DNA of 64,000 bases from Marthasterias glacialis (lineage: Eukaryota; Echinodermata; Asteroidea; Forcipulatida; Asteriidae). Below, one piece after another: positions 47,091 through 58,244 of the stretch; the first letter of the stretch is position 1, and the number at the start of each line of letters is the position of its first letter. The stretch is from positions 7,475,531 to 7,539,530 of the forward strand of contig OU452234.1 of assembly GCA_911728455.2 (NCBI GenBank), read 5' to 3'. Under the pieces are notes generated by a model. The model had not been told where the DNA came from. It did not search any database and saw only the letters and a list, made by a program, of their open reading frames with translations. A program made the translations under genes and the position numbers.

Positions 47091-49152
47091 AGGCTGGACA
47101 AGAGCAAATCAAAGAATCCTGATGACAACTGGTTAAGAAGCCATGCATTTTACCAACGTCATGCTATTTTTCCATGTTTATGTTCCATGTTCAGACGATC
47201 GGCGACGGTACATTTGCTTTATGCAAAATCTGCGGTTGTTATTTTTCTTTTCACATGTCAAGAGAAGTAACTAGTGGGTTAAGAATTTGTTTTTAAATGG
47301 CATTGCAGCAATAGGAAGGGGGCATCAACGGCACTTGCTGTTGTGAAGTATCAGGGCTGATGTCATACAACTATGGGATACAGCTTCCAAACATAATAGT
47401 TTAAAAGCAATTTTGATAAGAAAACGAACCAAAGGGAATGGACATGGGGGTATCAGAGAAAGGCACATTTTGGATGGAAAAATCAAGAAAAATATTGACT
47501 TGCATTCATTTATTAACCCTTACAGACTAGGCATTTTTGTTAGCCTGTGGCCTGAATCCTCTCAAATCTTTTTCTCATATGTCACTCCACAACAAAGAAG
47601 GATTTGGAACTGTAGAGTTAATAACACAATACAGCTGTAATCCATCTGATATATTTGTAGGCTCTAGTACTTTACATCTACCAAAAAATAGTTAATTTGT
47701 CAAGCTTTGACCTATTAACATTGGATGATGTGTATTCACACCAATATTTTCCCTGCCAGAAGTTCGATGACGTGAACTTTGTATTTTTGTGTGAATTCGG
47801 AAGACCGGAACAAAGGTTGCCCAGACATTCCATTCTGAAACCGAAAAATTTTGAGAACCCTGGCTCTTAGTAGTTAGAAAGAAATTACCAGGTTATAATG
47901 TAACAACTTCAATTTGACAGATTTTTATTGATGTTCAAGAAAACATTTACGGATTTTGCATGATCCTATTTCCGAATGTAATCATGAGTTATTTTATTTA
48001 TCGTACTTTTATAAATATTTTGAAGGAGTCATTACGTGATCGCCCATTAGAAAGCGACCCGAGTACAGAAACCACAAACTCAGGTCATAATGGTCGTACC
48101 TACCGATTAGTTATCACTCCCATGAGTTATTGAGGGTTGGACTTGTGGTTTATTCCGTGGTTTAAGGCGCCTTGCCTGTGAGTTTACTGACAAAAAATAT
48201 TTTCAAAATTCCACCAGGTTCTTGTTTATACTCTAAAGTGTTGAGAAAAGTGTCAAATGTTTTTATACAAGCATCATCAAAATGGGCTAAATATGTCTCG
48301 ACAAATTAAATAACAAACAGTCAGACTCCGTCTGCTCTTCAGGGTTTCTGTGATTTGACACCAGCAGTTAGTGATCCCAGTTGGTTACAACATGCCGGCA
48401 TGGACCCTAGGGTCCGTGATGCCAGTCACTGATTTGTAACCAACAAGTGTCTAGGCTTATGAATATCCAAACATTCTCGGGTTGCACTTCAAGAATGGCA
48501 AATACAAAAAAACTTAAGAAATTAATTTTGGTTATTTAAAAATAAATGATATTATCAAAATATTTTGCCATTCAAACATTGGAAAGATAATAACAATAAC
48601 AGCCATTAAAAAAAACATCAGATGCAAGCTGTATTTGATAGGGCATTAACCCAGCTTGTGGTCACCGGCCCGGATGGACAGTGAGGTTACCAGTGTGTGC
48701 AGTGTTTATCACTTTAGCTGATAAGAACTGACAATGAGTCAGGATGAAACCGGTAGGCGTGGCCATGACTTGACGGGAGTTTCACGTAATGGTTGATATA
48801 ACATGTATAAAGGCTAAATTTTGTCAGAAAAGCATAAAATGTTCAAGAATGCCACAGAAGCAACTCACACATCAACACAAAAGAAATGAAACCTGACCAC
48901 CTGCAACAAATGTGTGCAAGCATGCACTCAGGTGCAACATATACAGTACAAAACAATCCTTGTGTTTAGGCTGGTCTGCGAGAGGTTTTCATGTGTTCAT
49001 TTGTTCACAAAAATCATGCAAATTCTTTGCATTGTATGTTGCACTTTGGTTCAGGAATTTACGACCAATGGTTTGTGGCACTGGTAGTTAAAGCTAATGT
49101 ATGTGGCAATGCGTGTCAAAAATCTTGGCAACATGCCAGCTGTGTGTTATTG
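47091..49152. other. no gene seen; one hairpin
   Basis: A 65-bp hairpin at 48380-48444 has arms GTTGGTTACA / TGTAACCAAC and a 14-bp palindrome GGACCCTAGGGTCC inside. 47540-47700 resembles 25035-25190. No exon supported. Confidence 0.4.
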
Positions 49153-49708
49153 TTGTTGACTAGTGCTGGGTGACTAATGGAATTCACTACTCGAGTAGTC
49201 GCGCGTCAACTAATTGCGACTAGTTGACTAGTCGCGACTTGTTTTTGCACAATGTAGTTGCCCCGTCCACATGTGTGTGTAGTCTATATAGAGCACACAC
49301 AACACAGCAACATCGTTGCGACACAGCCATTTAGAGTGTCAGCAGTTACTGTTCAATGTACAGGGAATTAAGGGTTCGAAATAAGCGATCGCTGGTCGCT
49401 AAATGCAAGTGAAGACAGCGACAGGAGAGTCAAAACCGTCCTTTTGTAGTCTGCTGGGCGAGTCAAAAAATGTCCCTTGTCACAATTAATAAGAGGTACT
49501 TTGGTAAAATGGCACTTGTGGTGAACATTGTGTGTGTGAGTTTGTTTAGGCATTCAAACCGGGGACTTATAACAAAAGAGGACAATAGGGTCCCCAGTTG
49601 GAAAAGGTCCCCAGTTAGAAATCGTGTACAAAACCAATGGGAGCTGTTGCTAAAAGTACAAACAAAAGAGGGACAATAGGAGGTCCCTGATTGGAGGTAA
49701 ATACACAC

Positions 49709-49709
<1 letters not shown>

Positions 49710-49752
<43 letters not shown>
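49710..49752. repeat. (TG)n microsatellite
   Basis: About 21 uninterrupted TG units inside the hAT-type element. It explains the Thr/His-repeat frames on the opposite strand. Confidence 0.95.
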
Positions 49753-49753
<1 letters not shown>

Positions 49754-50274
49754 GAGTTGGAGCATTGTGTTGTAGTCATGGTGGCGTGACTACCGTAATT
49801 TTCGAACCATAAGCCGCCCGGCCCATTAGCCGCAGTGCCCAAGAATGTCCAAAACAAGATTTAGGTGTCGGCCCATAAGCCGCAATACCCCATAAGCCGC
49901 AGCAGGTTTACCGCACTCACAGAGAAGCGCCGGCACTTCACACACAGAGGGGGCAGCGTATCTGCGGTCACTGTCTGACTAGCTCTGGTTAATGAACCAA
50001 TGAAAAGCCTAGAAAGCAAGTACGTCCGTCTCTTTTTCTTTTCAACCAATGGAAACGTCCAGAAAGCAAGTCATCCTGTCTCTTTTTTCTTTAATACTTA
50101 ATAGGAATACTAGCGCCGATAGCACAGGCACCCTTCTGACGGATTTCCCCCGAACTTCCCCATGGAAACTTGACTGCCAGTTCCCAAGCAACAGATGGAA
50201 CCATTCCTGTTTGCATTATCCCCCGCTACTGACAGTGAAATTAGAGACGTTGAGATCAAGTCGTTAAAAAAGTT

Positions 50275-50520
50275 TTGTTATTAAGGAATAGACTTTTAGT
50301 TCAATAAAGTGTACTTCTACATTTAAAACAGACCGCAATTGCCGATTACAATTTTGTTGTTTTTTGGTGAAGCCCTGAAAATGGTTTCCTTTCTCAAAAA
50401 TGTTTCGTAAGTTTAAGGAATATTTTGTTAATTCAATAAAGGCTATCCCTATATGTGGACCAGACCGTGATTGCTTCTCATCTCTTTTGTTTTGTGGTAG
50501 CCCTGAAAAGGACTGTTTTG
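50275..50520 (-). repeat. tandem duplication with histone-type 3' ends (minus strand)
   Basis: Two diverged units of about 115 bp share ttcaataaag, cagaccg..attgc and a stem-loop. In the second unit the - strand reads AGTCCTTTTCAGGGCT (50499-50514) followed by ACCA and, about 10 nt further, AAAAGAGATG. In the first unit the stem-loop (about 50370-50385) is damaged. Confidence 0.55.
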
Positions 50521-50554
50521 TTTTTGTTTGTCACACCAGCCAAATAAACCCACC

Positions 50555-50596
50555 AGCTCTTTTCAGAGCTACCAAATCTTCCAAAAAGAGATGAAA
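50555..50596 (+). promoter_or_regulatory. histone mRNA 3'-end stem-loop and downstream element
   Basis: AGCTCTTTTCAGAGCT (50555-50570) forms the 6-bp stem and 4-nt TTTC loop of replication-dependent histone mRNAs, followed by ACCA. A purine-rich AAAAAGAGATGAAA (50583-50596) stands where the U7 snRNA target (histone downstream element) is expected. No histone coding sequence precedes it. Confidence 0.7.
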
Positions 50597-51889
50597 CGTG
50601 ACTACGTCTTTCCCGTCCCAAATATGTAATAAAATAAACACCCTGCCTCCACAAGTAATAAAGAACTTCCCAGAATGAAATATTTTGACAACAGAAATAC
50701 ACGATTGTTTAGTATAGAGAAGTTTTCTAAATTGTCTATGCCTATGCATATTTCCCGCCCAAATATATAAATATTCCGCCCCAACTAAAATAACCTGACA
50801 AAAGAAATATTACAATACTCAGACTGAAGAAGTTTCCTAATAGGTTTAGGCCTACGCCCGGTAGAACAATATTTGTTGACAAAGGAAAGGAATAATTCCC
50901 CAGAATAACATTTTTCGTCAAAACAAAAATAATGTTTCCTAAACAGAACTCCACAACGTTAATCTTTGGAATAAATCTTCTTTGAACATGTTGAAAGGAG
51001 ACCACTAAAAAAGCCACCAGCTAACCTCAGTCGGGAGAGACAAACTTTAAAGAAATGCAACATCAAATAAGGTCCGCCTACTTACAGGACAATACAAGGA
51101 TTTGTCATTCAATTGGTCGATGGGCCTCTTGTTGCTGTTAATTCAACCAATAGGCTACATGCTCATGGGTGTGCATTATTACGTCCCGCACGCAACAGGT
51201 CTCTGTAGTCACAAAACGCCGACAACAATACGTATCATTTTGTTTGCTGGGCCTGTTGCTTATCATGGTGAACAGTGCAGGTGTTTGGTAAACATTGGCT
51301 AAACGTTTTCAAACGCCCTCATTGTTAATCTTATAAAATCCCTCACTTAGACTGGCTCCCGTCCCTCGTGCTAGGCTGGAGACTATGTATAGTGAACGGG
51401 CCCCAGTCTCCTAAACTTGAGATGTGTGTGTTTTCTGTAGCTCTAGCTCGGTCGGCGTAGCATGTCTTAGTTGGATCATTATTCCTTCCTCCATCATGTC
51501 CATGGTTGAATATCAACGACATTCGTTACAACTAAACTACAGCCTTGATGTTTTGTGGTTAGTTTTGTTCCTCAATCTCACATTGCAAATTTTCTTGTCA
51601 CGCTGAAATAATTTGCTTAATATTTATACACTGATTTTTGGCCGTTACTGACACGTCGGCGTATAAGCCGCCCGGCCCATAAGCCGCATGGAACTTTTTG
51701 AGGGCGAAAAACAACCACCAAGCCACGGCTTATGGGCCGAAAATTACGGTACTCAAGTAGTTGCAATGCAGCGGTCATGACTAATGGTTGCAATCAACAG
51801 TTATGATTACTTGAATAGTCGCACTAGTTGCCCAGGCCTATTGTTGACACTACGGAGCAGTGCTGACTTAAAGCTTACTGGAATGCTAA

Positions 51890-52540
51890 TGGCAAAACGA
51901 CACCTTCTTTTTAACAAAATTTTTGTTTGACACTGTCAATTTTTTTCAAATTTCAAAATTAAGCTTTTATCCACGCTATCTAATGACAAATATTTCTGGT
52001 AAAATTTGTTTTGACAGCTTTTTTGAGTTACAAAAATAGTACATTTTTAAACTTGTCGTCGTATAGTTCGTTCAATTGTTATGACGTCATTGTTAATTTA
52101 TTTGAAGAGCCATGACATTTCCTACACTGAAACCATCCGTATCCTCTTTCATATCAAATTCAGAGCTGGAATTATGAATTTTTAACACTTTATCACCTCA
52201 ACTTAGTCAAGGTCAAATTGGGGTCACATCAGTGAGGCATTTAATAAGTATTTGCAGCCCTTTCTGATGATCTATAGATTGTAAAAATCCATTGTGTAAA
52301 TTAGGAGTTATGATTTTGTTTATTATTAAACTATTATTTAATGTAATTTGACACCTGATGACATCATCATGCCAAGTTTCAAGGTTCAATTCAATTTCAA
52401 TCTTTACTTATCTTTTAGAAATGAGTTCGTTGGAAGAAGAAGACAAAGAAACACAAAAAAAACAAAAACAAAACTTTTTAATCAAACAAAAACAAGAAGT
52501 GTTCGGCTGAAGCCCGAACACCTAATAATGCTGCCAGAAA
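51890..52540 (+). repeat. repeat family R3, copy
   Basis: It starts like 32560 (caaatttcaaaat.aagctttta), carries atgacgtcat near 52080, AGGTCAAATTGGGGTCA near 52208, and ends in the hairpin gtgttcggctgaagcccgaa followed by cacctaataa at about 52499-52528. It matches the 32560-34610 copy in orientation but lacks most internal units. Confidence 0.6.
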
Positions 52541-53582
52541 CAATTACTCTGACAAAGAGGGTGGAGATGAAGAGTAAATAGATAATGTTTTTCAATCTAG
52601 AATGCTAACTTGTCCAAAAAAGGAAGAAGTGTTTCCAATGTTGAGACCAATCGAAAAGGAGCCTCTTTTCTTGTCAAAAGTCTTTCACCGGTTCTGTTGA
52701 CATCATTTTGAGGCTGGAAGACAACGGGGGGACCAGTCTAGTTATTATGTTGATAAAAAATATGGCAATGACTATGTAACTTGTGACTATGTTATGTAAT
52801 TTTAAATCTCAATCACACTTTGAGCAATGGTAACTTATTTTGTCTTCTAACGGTGTTTCCTAGACTTTTCCAGTATTTCAGATGGAAAAACTACTTTGAT
52901 ATTGTAAGAAGTATTTAGTCAGTGACTATTAGAAAAAAACTTAAAGATTTTCAATAATGGATAATTACTTAAGTGCACTTTGGTATTTAAGTTTTTAAAA
53001 AATTGAAGACGGGAATTATTAAATGTTAACACTTTAAGTTCATGTTGATAATTTCCACCTTTTAGAAGCAAGTCTTGTCCAACATATTGTAGGAGCCCCA
53101 GTCATCATGAAACCGTTGTGTAGAGGAGCCCCCATCCCCCTGGTCACTGTGTTCATTTCCCAAATCCCAAGTCACCATGAAATCCATTATATCTATAGCA
53201 GCGCTCTCTCAGAAGTTAGGTAATTTCACCAAGCACTACAGTTGTTTTTAGCCCCCATCAAAGGTACCCTTGCCCTGGATTTCATTATTGAGTACCCCAA
53301 ACAAATCCTTTCTAGCAGCACTCTGTTTCGGGGGCATTCATATAAACCGTACACTCTATCTGTTGTTTAGTTGTAGTCATAAACACTCTGATTTTGGTGT
53401 TGTACCAAAGAACAACAATCATGTTTTTCATCTTGCGAAAATAATTCATAGTTATGAATTTAGAGGTAGTGGCCTGGCCACTACCGTACGCACTCATCTT
53501 TAGGAAACAAACATAGGCAAGAAAGGACAGGCGATGTACTACACTAAAGTGCAAAAAGAAAACATGGTGACCTCCACTAGAA

Positions 53583-53751
53583 ATGGCTCACCCTCAAGTG
53601 GTTCCTGTAGTAGAAGGCTTCTTGACTCAATGTGGCTATCAAGCACAGAAACATACCAGTACAACAGAGTCGACAGGCACTACTATCCCAAACCTGGTGT
53701 CCCACATAAAGGAGAAGGTTTCTGTCATTTCTGAAAAGAATCTCCAACTAA
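53583..53751 (+). CDS. first coding exon of an unrecognised small gene
   Basis: ATG at 53583 is preceded in frame by TGA at 53568, so it is a natural start. The frame reads AHPQVVPVVEGFLTQCGYQA, then IPNLVSHIKEKVSVISEKNL and QLS, and ends at a strong donor AA|gtaagtat with one base over. The phase matches the exon at 54855, giving a continuous reading across the splice. No family is recognised. The exon lies in the long intron of the PRDM-type gene on the same strand, so it would be a nested gene. Alternatively an acceptor at cactag|AA (53580) would make it an internal exon that continues in phase from the PRDM knuckle exon, but this would disrupt the knuckle-PR spacing. Confidence 0.45.
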
Positions 53752-54854
53752 GTAAGTATGTTCCTTCCATGTTTGAGGTTTGAGCAACAGAAATAAAACA
53801 AAATTAAATTTTTGTCGGTCATAAAGTTATTTTTCAAAAAGCCTGTATTATAGCAGGACTCGAGTACACAGTCCACAGTGTGCAAAAAGCTTATTACACA
53901 TTGGTGTGAAGGAGTAAAACCAAAAGAATATACTTTATCCCTGATGCACAAAAGATATTATCTCTGCGAACCTATTGCATCTTGCATTTACAAATTTTTA
54001 AATTAAATTCGGATGGTTGATCTTTTTAACTCTAACTTTGTAGAAATTATCAGGTAAATCAATCGTGAAGAGGATGACGGTGTCACCCAACAATGACAGA
54101 GCTGCAAGGGTAACTGCAGTTGTTTTTAAAGCATGGGTTATGCCACAAACAAGCTGAACTTCAACAACATTGACAACTATTTCTACACTTCTCAAGTCAA
54201 GTACGTGAATTTTCTTCAATGGTTGGGGCTGAGGTTGTTGCCATGGGCAACAAAGATACAGTTGGGGGTATCTTACTTGCTGTAGACTGGAGGACAAGAA
54301 ATAAGCGGCTGTTCATAATTCTCCAAAGTTTGACCATTTTGGGGTGAAAAGGTTAAAGGTCAACTTCAAGGTCATTCTGGTGAGTGATGGTCTAAATGGT
54401 TTTTGGACTGTAACTCAAGTTAGAAGTGACATTTGGACTTGTTACTCAGTTGGGTGGTTGCCCTTAAAGAAAAGTTGAGAGTAAGGTCAATTTTGTCCAG
54501 GTCATAGTGCTCAGGTATAGGAATATGTGGTTTATGGATATCTTTGGTGACCTACATAAACAATGTAAAAGGGCTGAGGGGTTTTTAATAGCATCTCTGT
54601 TACTTTGATGACCTTACAGTTTTACTAACTTTTATTAAAAAGGGATGCATAGTAACTAGTTTTCAAAAACTAACCGGTCAACCAACCTGTGAAAATTTTA
54701 TCAAAATTGATGGCCATGGAATATTGCCACTTGCATGAAACTGATCCTTTTTTCAATATCAATTAATACTCCACAGTAACTACCAATGTAATGTATTTTG
54801 GCTTTTATTTGTTGGGCATCATTTTTTACCCTTTCATTTTTTTTTTTAATGCAG

Positions 54855-54901
54855 ACACCCAAAAATGGTTCCTGCAGTTCTTGTCATCCGAGGACCACAT
54901 G
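54855..54901 (+). CDS. second coding exon of the unrecognised small gene
   Basis: A 47-bp segment after a long T-rich tract and aatgcag. With the carried base it reads NTQKWFLQFLSSEDHM and ends ATG|gtgagg, a good donor, in phase 0. Both splice sites and the reading frame agree with the exon at 53583. The next exon was not found. The 71-codon frame starting at 54865 in another frame is likely a shadow. Confidence 0.45.
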
Positions 54902-55699
54902 GTGAGGTGACCATTGAAACTCATATTGTTGACATAATGGAGAATGTGCGGTTGATGGTACATATAGCTGGTGGGATAACCAATCAGGATACTAATTGTG
55001 GACAGCGATTAGGATTACAATGTCAACCATCGAGTCAAAGAAATGTTGTGTGGCAGGCCGTTAAGGGCTACATGACTTGATGTCCTGATTTTTACCCCAT
55101 GCTGCCCTGGCCACTCTCCCCTAAACTTCACAGAGAGACTGAGGGGGCAGATTACCTTTGGTGTACCTGTTTGACTCAATTGAAGCTATTTTGATTTTTT
55201 ACCATGTCAAGCCAACAAAATTGCAATAAAATCCTACTCACAGTATTACGATCCATTAAGCCCAGCCCACTGTGCAAGCATGCCATATGCACTAACGTGT
55301 TTGTCGGACATTTGTCGGTATTTTGGTTTTGCAATCACGTCTGAGATCGGTCACTACAGCAAGGGCGGGCTTAATGGATCAGTGTTTTGAAGGTGTAAGC
55401 ACTTTTAGTTTACTATATTCTTGAATGCTGTGATCTTTTGCTTTTGAACTATCAACATAACTAAAGCTGAATTAAGATTAGGTATTTCATGAGCTAATCA
55501 ACCAAACACAACTGGCTATCATGCTGAGCGCATGAACACCCCAAAACCCTACCATTAAATAGAACATGTATTGCACAATAATTATAACCACTAGTTATGT
55601 GTACACACAAACAACTTTATGCTTCTAAAAAGTTTTGAGTCTACTTCAGGGACTTGTCCTGCTTACCTGTTAAATCTACATTTGCATATTTCCCTAGCC

Positions 55700-56110
55700 A
55701 CAGGCTATTTTTAACCACAGTACATCAGTGCCCTCAAGAGCCCAAGCACCCTACCATTTCCCCAATAGCCGGTCAATTCTGAGACTGGCACCATACAACA
55801 ATCAGTTGGCATAGTCAAAGTGAGAAAGAATTAAAGATCTGACAGCATTGTGGCATGCATGCTGAGTGAGAACCGGCAAATACATCACAGATTGCGAACA
55901 TAAAAACATTTCTGCACACTGCACTAATGTGACTGTTCATCATTAGAAATGAGTCAAGAGTAACCCCTAAATTCTTAACAGTGGTGGAGGGATTTATGCA
56001 TACGTCTCCAACTCTTAGTAGAAGATGAGGTAGAGTCCTGGTGACCTTCGGGGAACCAAGCACAAATAATCCGGATTTGTTTTAAGCTGCAACCTGTTTT
56101 GTACCATCCA
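55700..56110 (-). pseudogene. CR1/L2-like LINE fragment
   Basis: On the - strand VLGSPKVTRTLPHLLLRVGD and INPSTTVKNLGVTLDSFLMM then SHISAVCRNVF match the NLGV region that follows the RT core in CR1/L2 elements. It continues with frameshifts into an R.LLGKW-like piece. The match is short, isolated and broken. Confidence 0.75.
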
Positions 56111-56179
56111 ATTATTGATATTAGAAAAATATGTTGACAGATTAGTTAGAGCACGTGGTCAAATCATAGTGAGGCTCGT

Positions 56180-56570
56180 AAGGTACTCTTGTGCAGACTC
56201 CACAAAGAAAACTTAACTGCCAAACCGAGTAAAGGTTTAGTAGGAACGGAGAAAGTAGAATTTCCAGTCCATGTTGTCAGTAATTCTCAAATGGCCTCTC
56301 AGGAAGAAAAGATAAAGAAAATTCATGATGCAAGTCTTGCAAAGACAGAAAAAGAATTTAGACCAGGTTGGGGTCTTTCAGGATACTACAAGATATTTAT
56401 TCCAAATTTTGCCATGAAAGGTTTTTTGTCAAAGCAAAGAACGCAGAACCTAACAAAATTATGTGGACGGGTAGCTCGGTAAAGGCATTTCAAACATTGA
56501 AATGAAGCTTAAACATTTCATAATACTCAACCTACATGTAGCTGACTGTGATCAACCTTTTACAATAATT
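56180..56570 (+). pseudogene. Ty3/gypsy Pol fragment (RT end to RNase H start)
   Basis: The frame from 56189 reads LHKENLTAKPSKGLVGTEKV and EFPVHVVSNSQMA, then EEKIKKIHDASLAKTEKEF, GLSGYYKIFIPNFAMKGFLS. These are the LTAKPSKC, EFLGHVV and GYYRKFIPNFA-type motifs between the reverse transcriptase thumb and RNase H of gypsy elements. A frameshift near 56480 leads to KAFQTLK and a worn LNL.V.D..QPF region. It is a short dead fragment that abuts the LINE piece on its left. Confidence 0.8.
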
Positions 56571-57675
56571 ATTTAATCCTAAAGGTCCAGTGGTAGAAGT
56601 AAAAGTCATTGATTGTACAAATTTGAAGCGAATGACAGACCTTTGATTTAAATGAAGGATTATTACCTAGAAGTGGTTTGTAAATAATAAATTCTGTCAC
56701 AGATGATAATCACTGTCTACTCATTTGGTTATAAAACATATTGAATATTTAGCTTAAACTGAGTTTAATCAATTGTGATTGTATGTACTTTCTTGGAATC
56801 CTTGATTGTTTTGATATTATAGATGATTCCAAGCTAAGAGTGTAACCATACTGAGGTCTAATACGGATGCTAGTTTGAGATCTATGAGAAGGGTGCATCC
56901 AAGAAGCAAATTGAATGTGAGGCTCAGCAGGCCAATATGTCCAAAACTACCACGACCTGGTAGATCAGAAGGAGTGTTTCATTTGCATATAATGTTATGA
57001 TGGCTTTCATGAGCCACTCAAGTGCATTGAGGTTTGTAAACAGTAATAATAATGTAATTGTATATAATACAGTGATGGCTTAAATCTATGACTGTATAAG
57101 CCATAATATTAATTTGGGTTCATAAATAATCATACTGCGAGTAGTTTGTTAAATAAGAACACTGTGAAAACAATTTACTTGTCTGTGTAGTTTCCTTTTG
57201 TTGTAATGTTGAAACAGTAGTGGGTATTGAGACACTAGTTTGGGATATCAGACAACATTCAGTTGTAAAGTGTCCTGACATTAGGGACTGGACTGGAACA
57301 AGAAAAAGTTTGGTTTTTGGCCAACCATATTGTTCTTGAGGCAGTTTTCAACTATTGCGTTAACATTGTTTTAAAATTATCTGCTCTATGCCCAGAATAA
57401 GATTATGAACATACGAGATACTGTTCTCCAGTTTTACTATTGTCTATTCTGAGGGAGTAACTTTCTCTTTTGTTGGGATTACCAGTTAGGGAAATCTTTC
57501 TGCCATGGGTTATTAGCACTTTGGACTAGTGGTGTTATGGTGCCCTGTGAGTAGGGACACAGCCGGCTGTCTCTATTCGGAAAGAAAAATATCAAGGTAG
57601 AAAACTGATCCACATTGGTTTTGTTCACCTGATGGAAATACAAATTTAATGGCATTTTTTATTGTTATTATTATT
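56571..57675. other. no gene seen
   Basis: AT-rich intron-like sequence. No motif, exon or shared repeat recognised. Confidence 0.4.
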
Positions 57676-58244
57676 AGCTCTTCCGACTTAGCAGTCGGAA
57701 CAGCTATTGATTTCATTCTGATTATTATTAGCTCTTCCGACTTACCAGTCGGAACAGCTATTGATTTCGTTCTGATTATTAGCTGTTCCGACTTGCAGTC
57801 AGAACAGCTATTGATTTCGTTCTGATTATTAGCTGTTCCGACTTGCAGTCAGAACAGCTATTGATTTCGTTCTGATTATTATTTTTCTTATACTTTCTGT
57901 CAAAACCATATTGCATTTGTACACGATTTTTGTTTAAGAATTTTGTTTGCCTAAAATCCTATATCATATTAAAGCTTAGTACATGATGTTATAATAAAAT
58001 GTAAATTGGTTAAAATTATTAAATAATTAACAGAGTTTTAATGACATTAATATTTAATTAGGCAATCTTTAAACCAACATATCTCAATAAGTATACAGAC
58101 GATCCTCAAGCTTTTTTCTATTCTTGACTTGTTTGATATTGCAGATGTGCAAATTTGTGACGCAGCTTTAATCTATGTACAAAAGGCATGGCTCAAACGG
58201 TGTAACTATTTGATAGGTCAAAAACCAAAATTTTTCTAAATAAA
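57676..58244 (+). repeat. repeat family R3, copy with hairpin tandem array
   Basis: 57676-57887 holds about four units of roughly 50-55 bp. Each has a hairpin of the form agctgttccgactt..agtc.gaacagct and the spacer attgatttcgttctgattat. The downstream part (gacttgtttgatattgcaga, catggctcaaacggtgtaac) matches the end of the 61000-61830 copy. The RTE-like LINE starts immediately after. Confidence 0.65.

Larger units (their letters stand above)
49792..51750. mobile_element. nested element with ACCGTAATTTTCG inverted repeats
   Basis: The left end ACCGTAATTTTCGAACCATA and the right end (inverted) accgtaattttcggcccata define a 1959-bp insertion in the hAT element. ACT flanks both sides (49789-49791 and 51751-51753), a possible 3-bp duplication. 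Subterminal ataagccgc words occur several times at each end, as in hAT-group and related elements. No transposase is recognised. The interior contains tandem CCAAT-bearing units at 49995 and 50044 and histone-type 3'-end signals. Confidence 0.7.
49153..51848. mobile_element. complete hAT-type element with 8-bp target duplication
   Basis: TTGTTGAC occurs at 49153-49160 and 51841-51848. The element (49161-51840, 2680 bp) begins TAGTGCTGGGTGACTA and ends with the inverted gttgcccaggccta. Subterminal gactagt/actagtc-type words occur at both ends. An 8-bp duplication and such ends are typical of hAT. No transposase was recognised, so it is non-autonomous, and most of its length is a nested element. 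Confidence 0.85.

Noticed and set aside
49463..49857. - strand frames with Thr-His repeats
   Set aside because: These are translations of the (TG)n microsatellite.
53998..54297. 99-codon - strand frame with a hydrophobic stretch (VTLAALSLLGDTVILF)
   Set aside because: It looks somewhat protein-like but has no recognised family or convincing exon borders, and it lies in the intron between two + strand exons.
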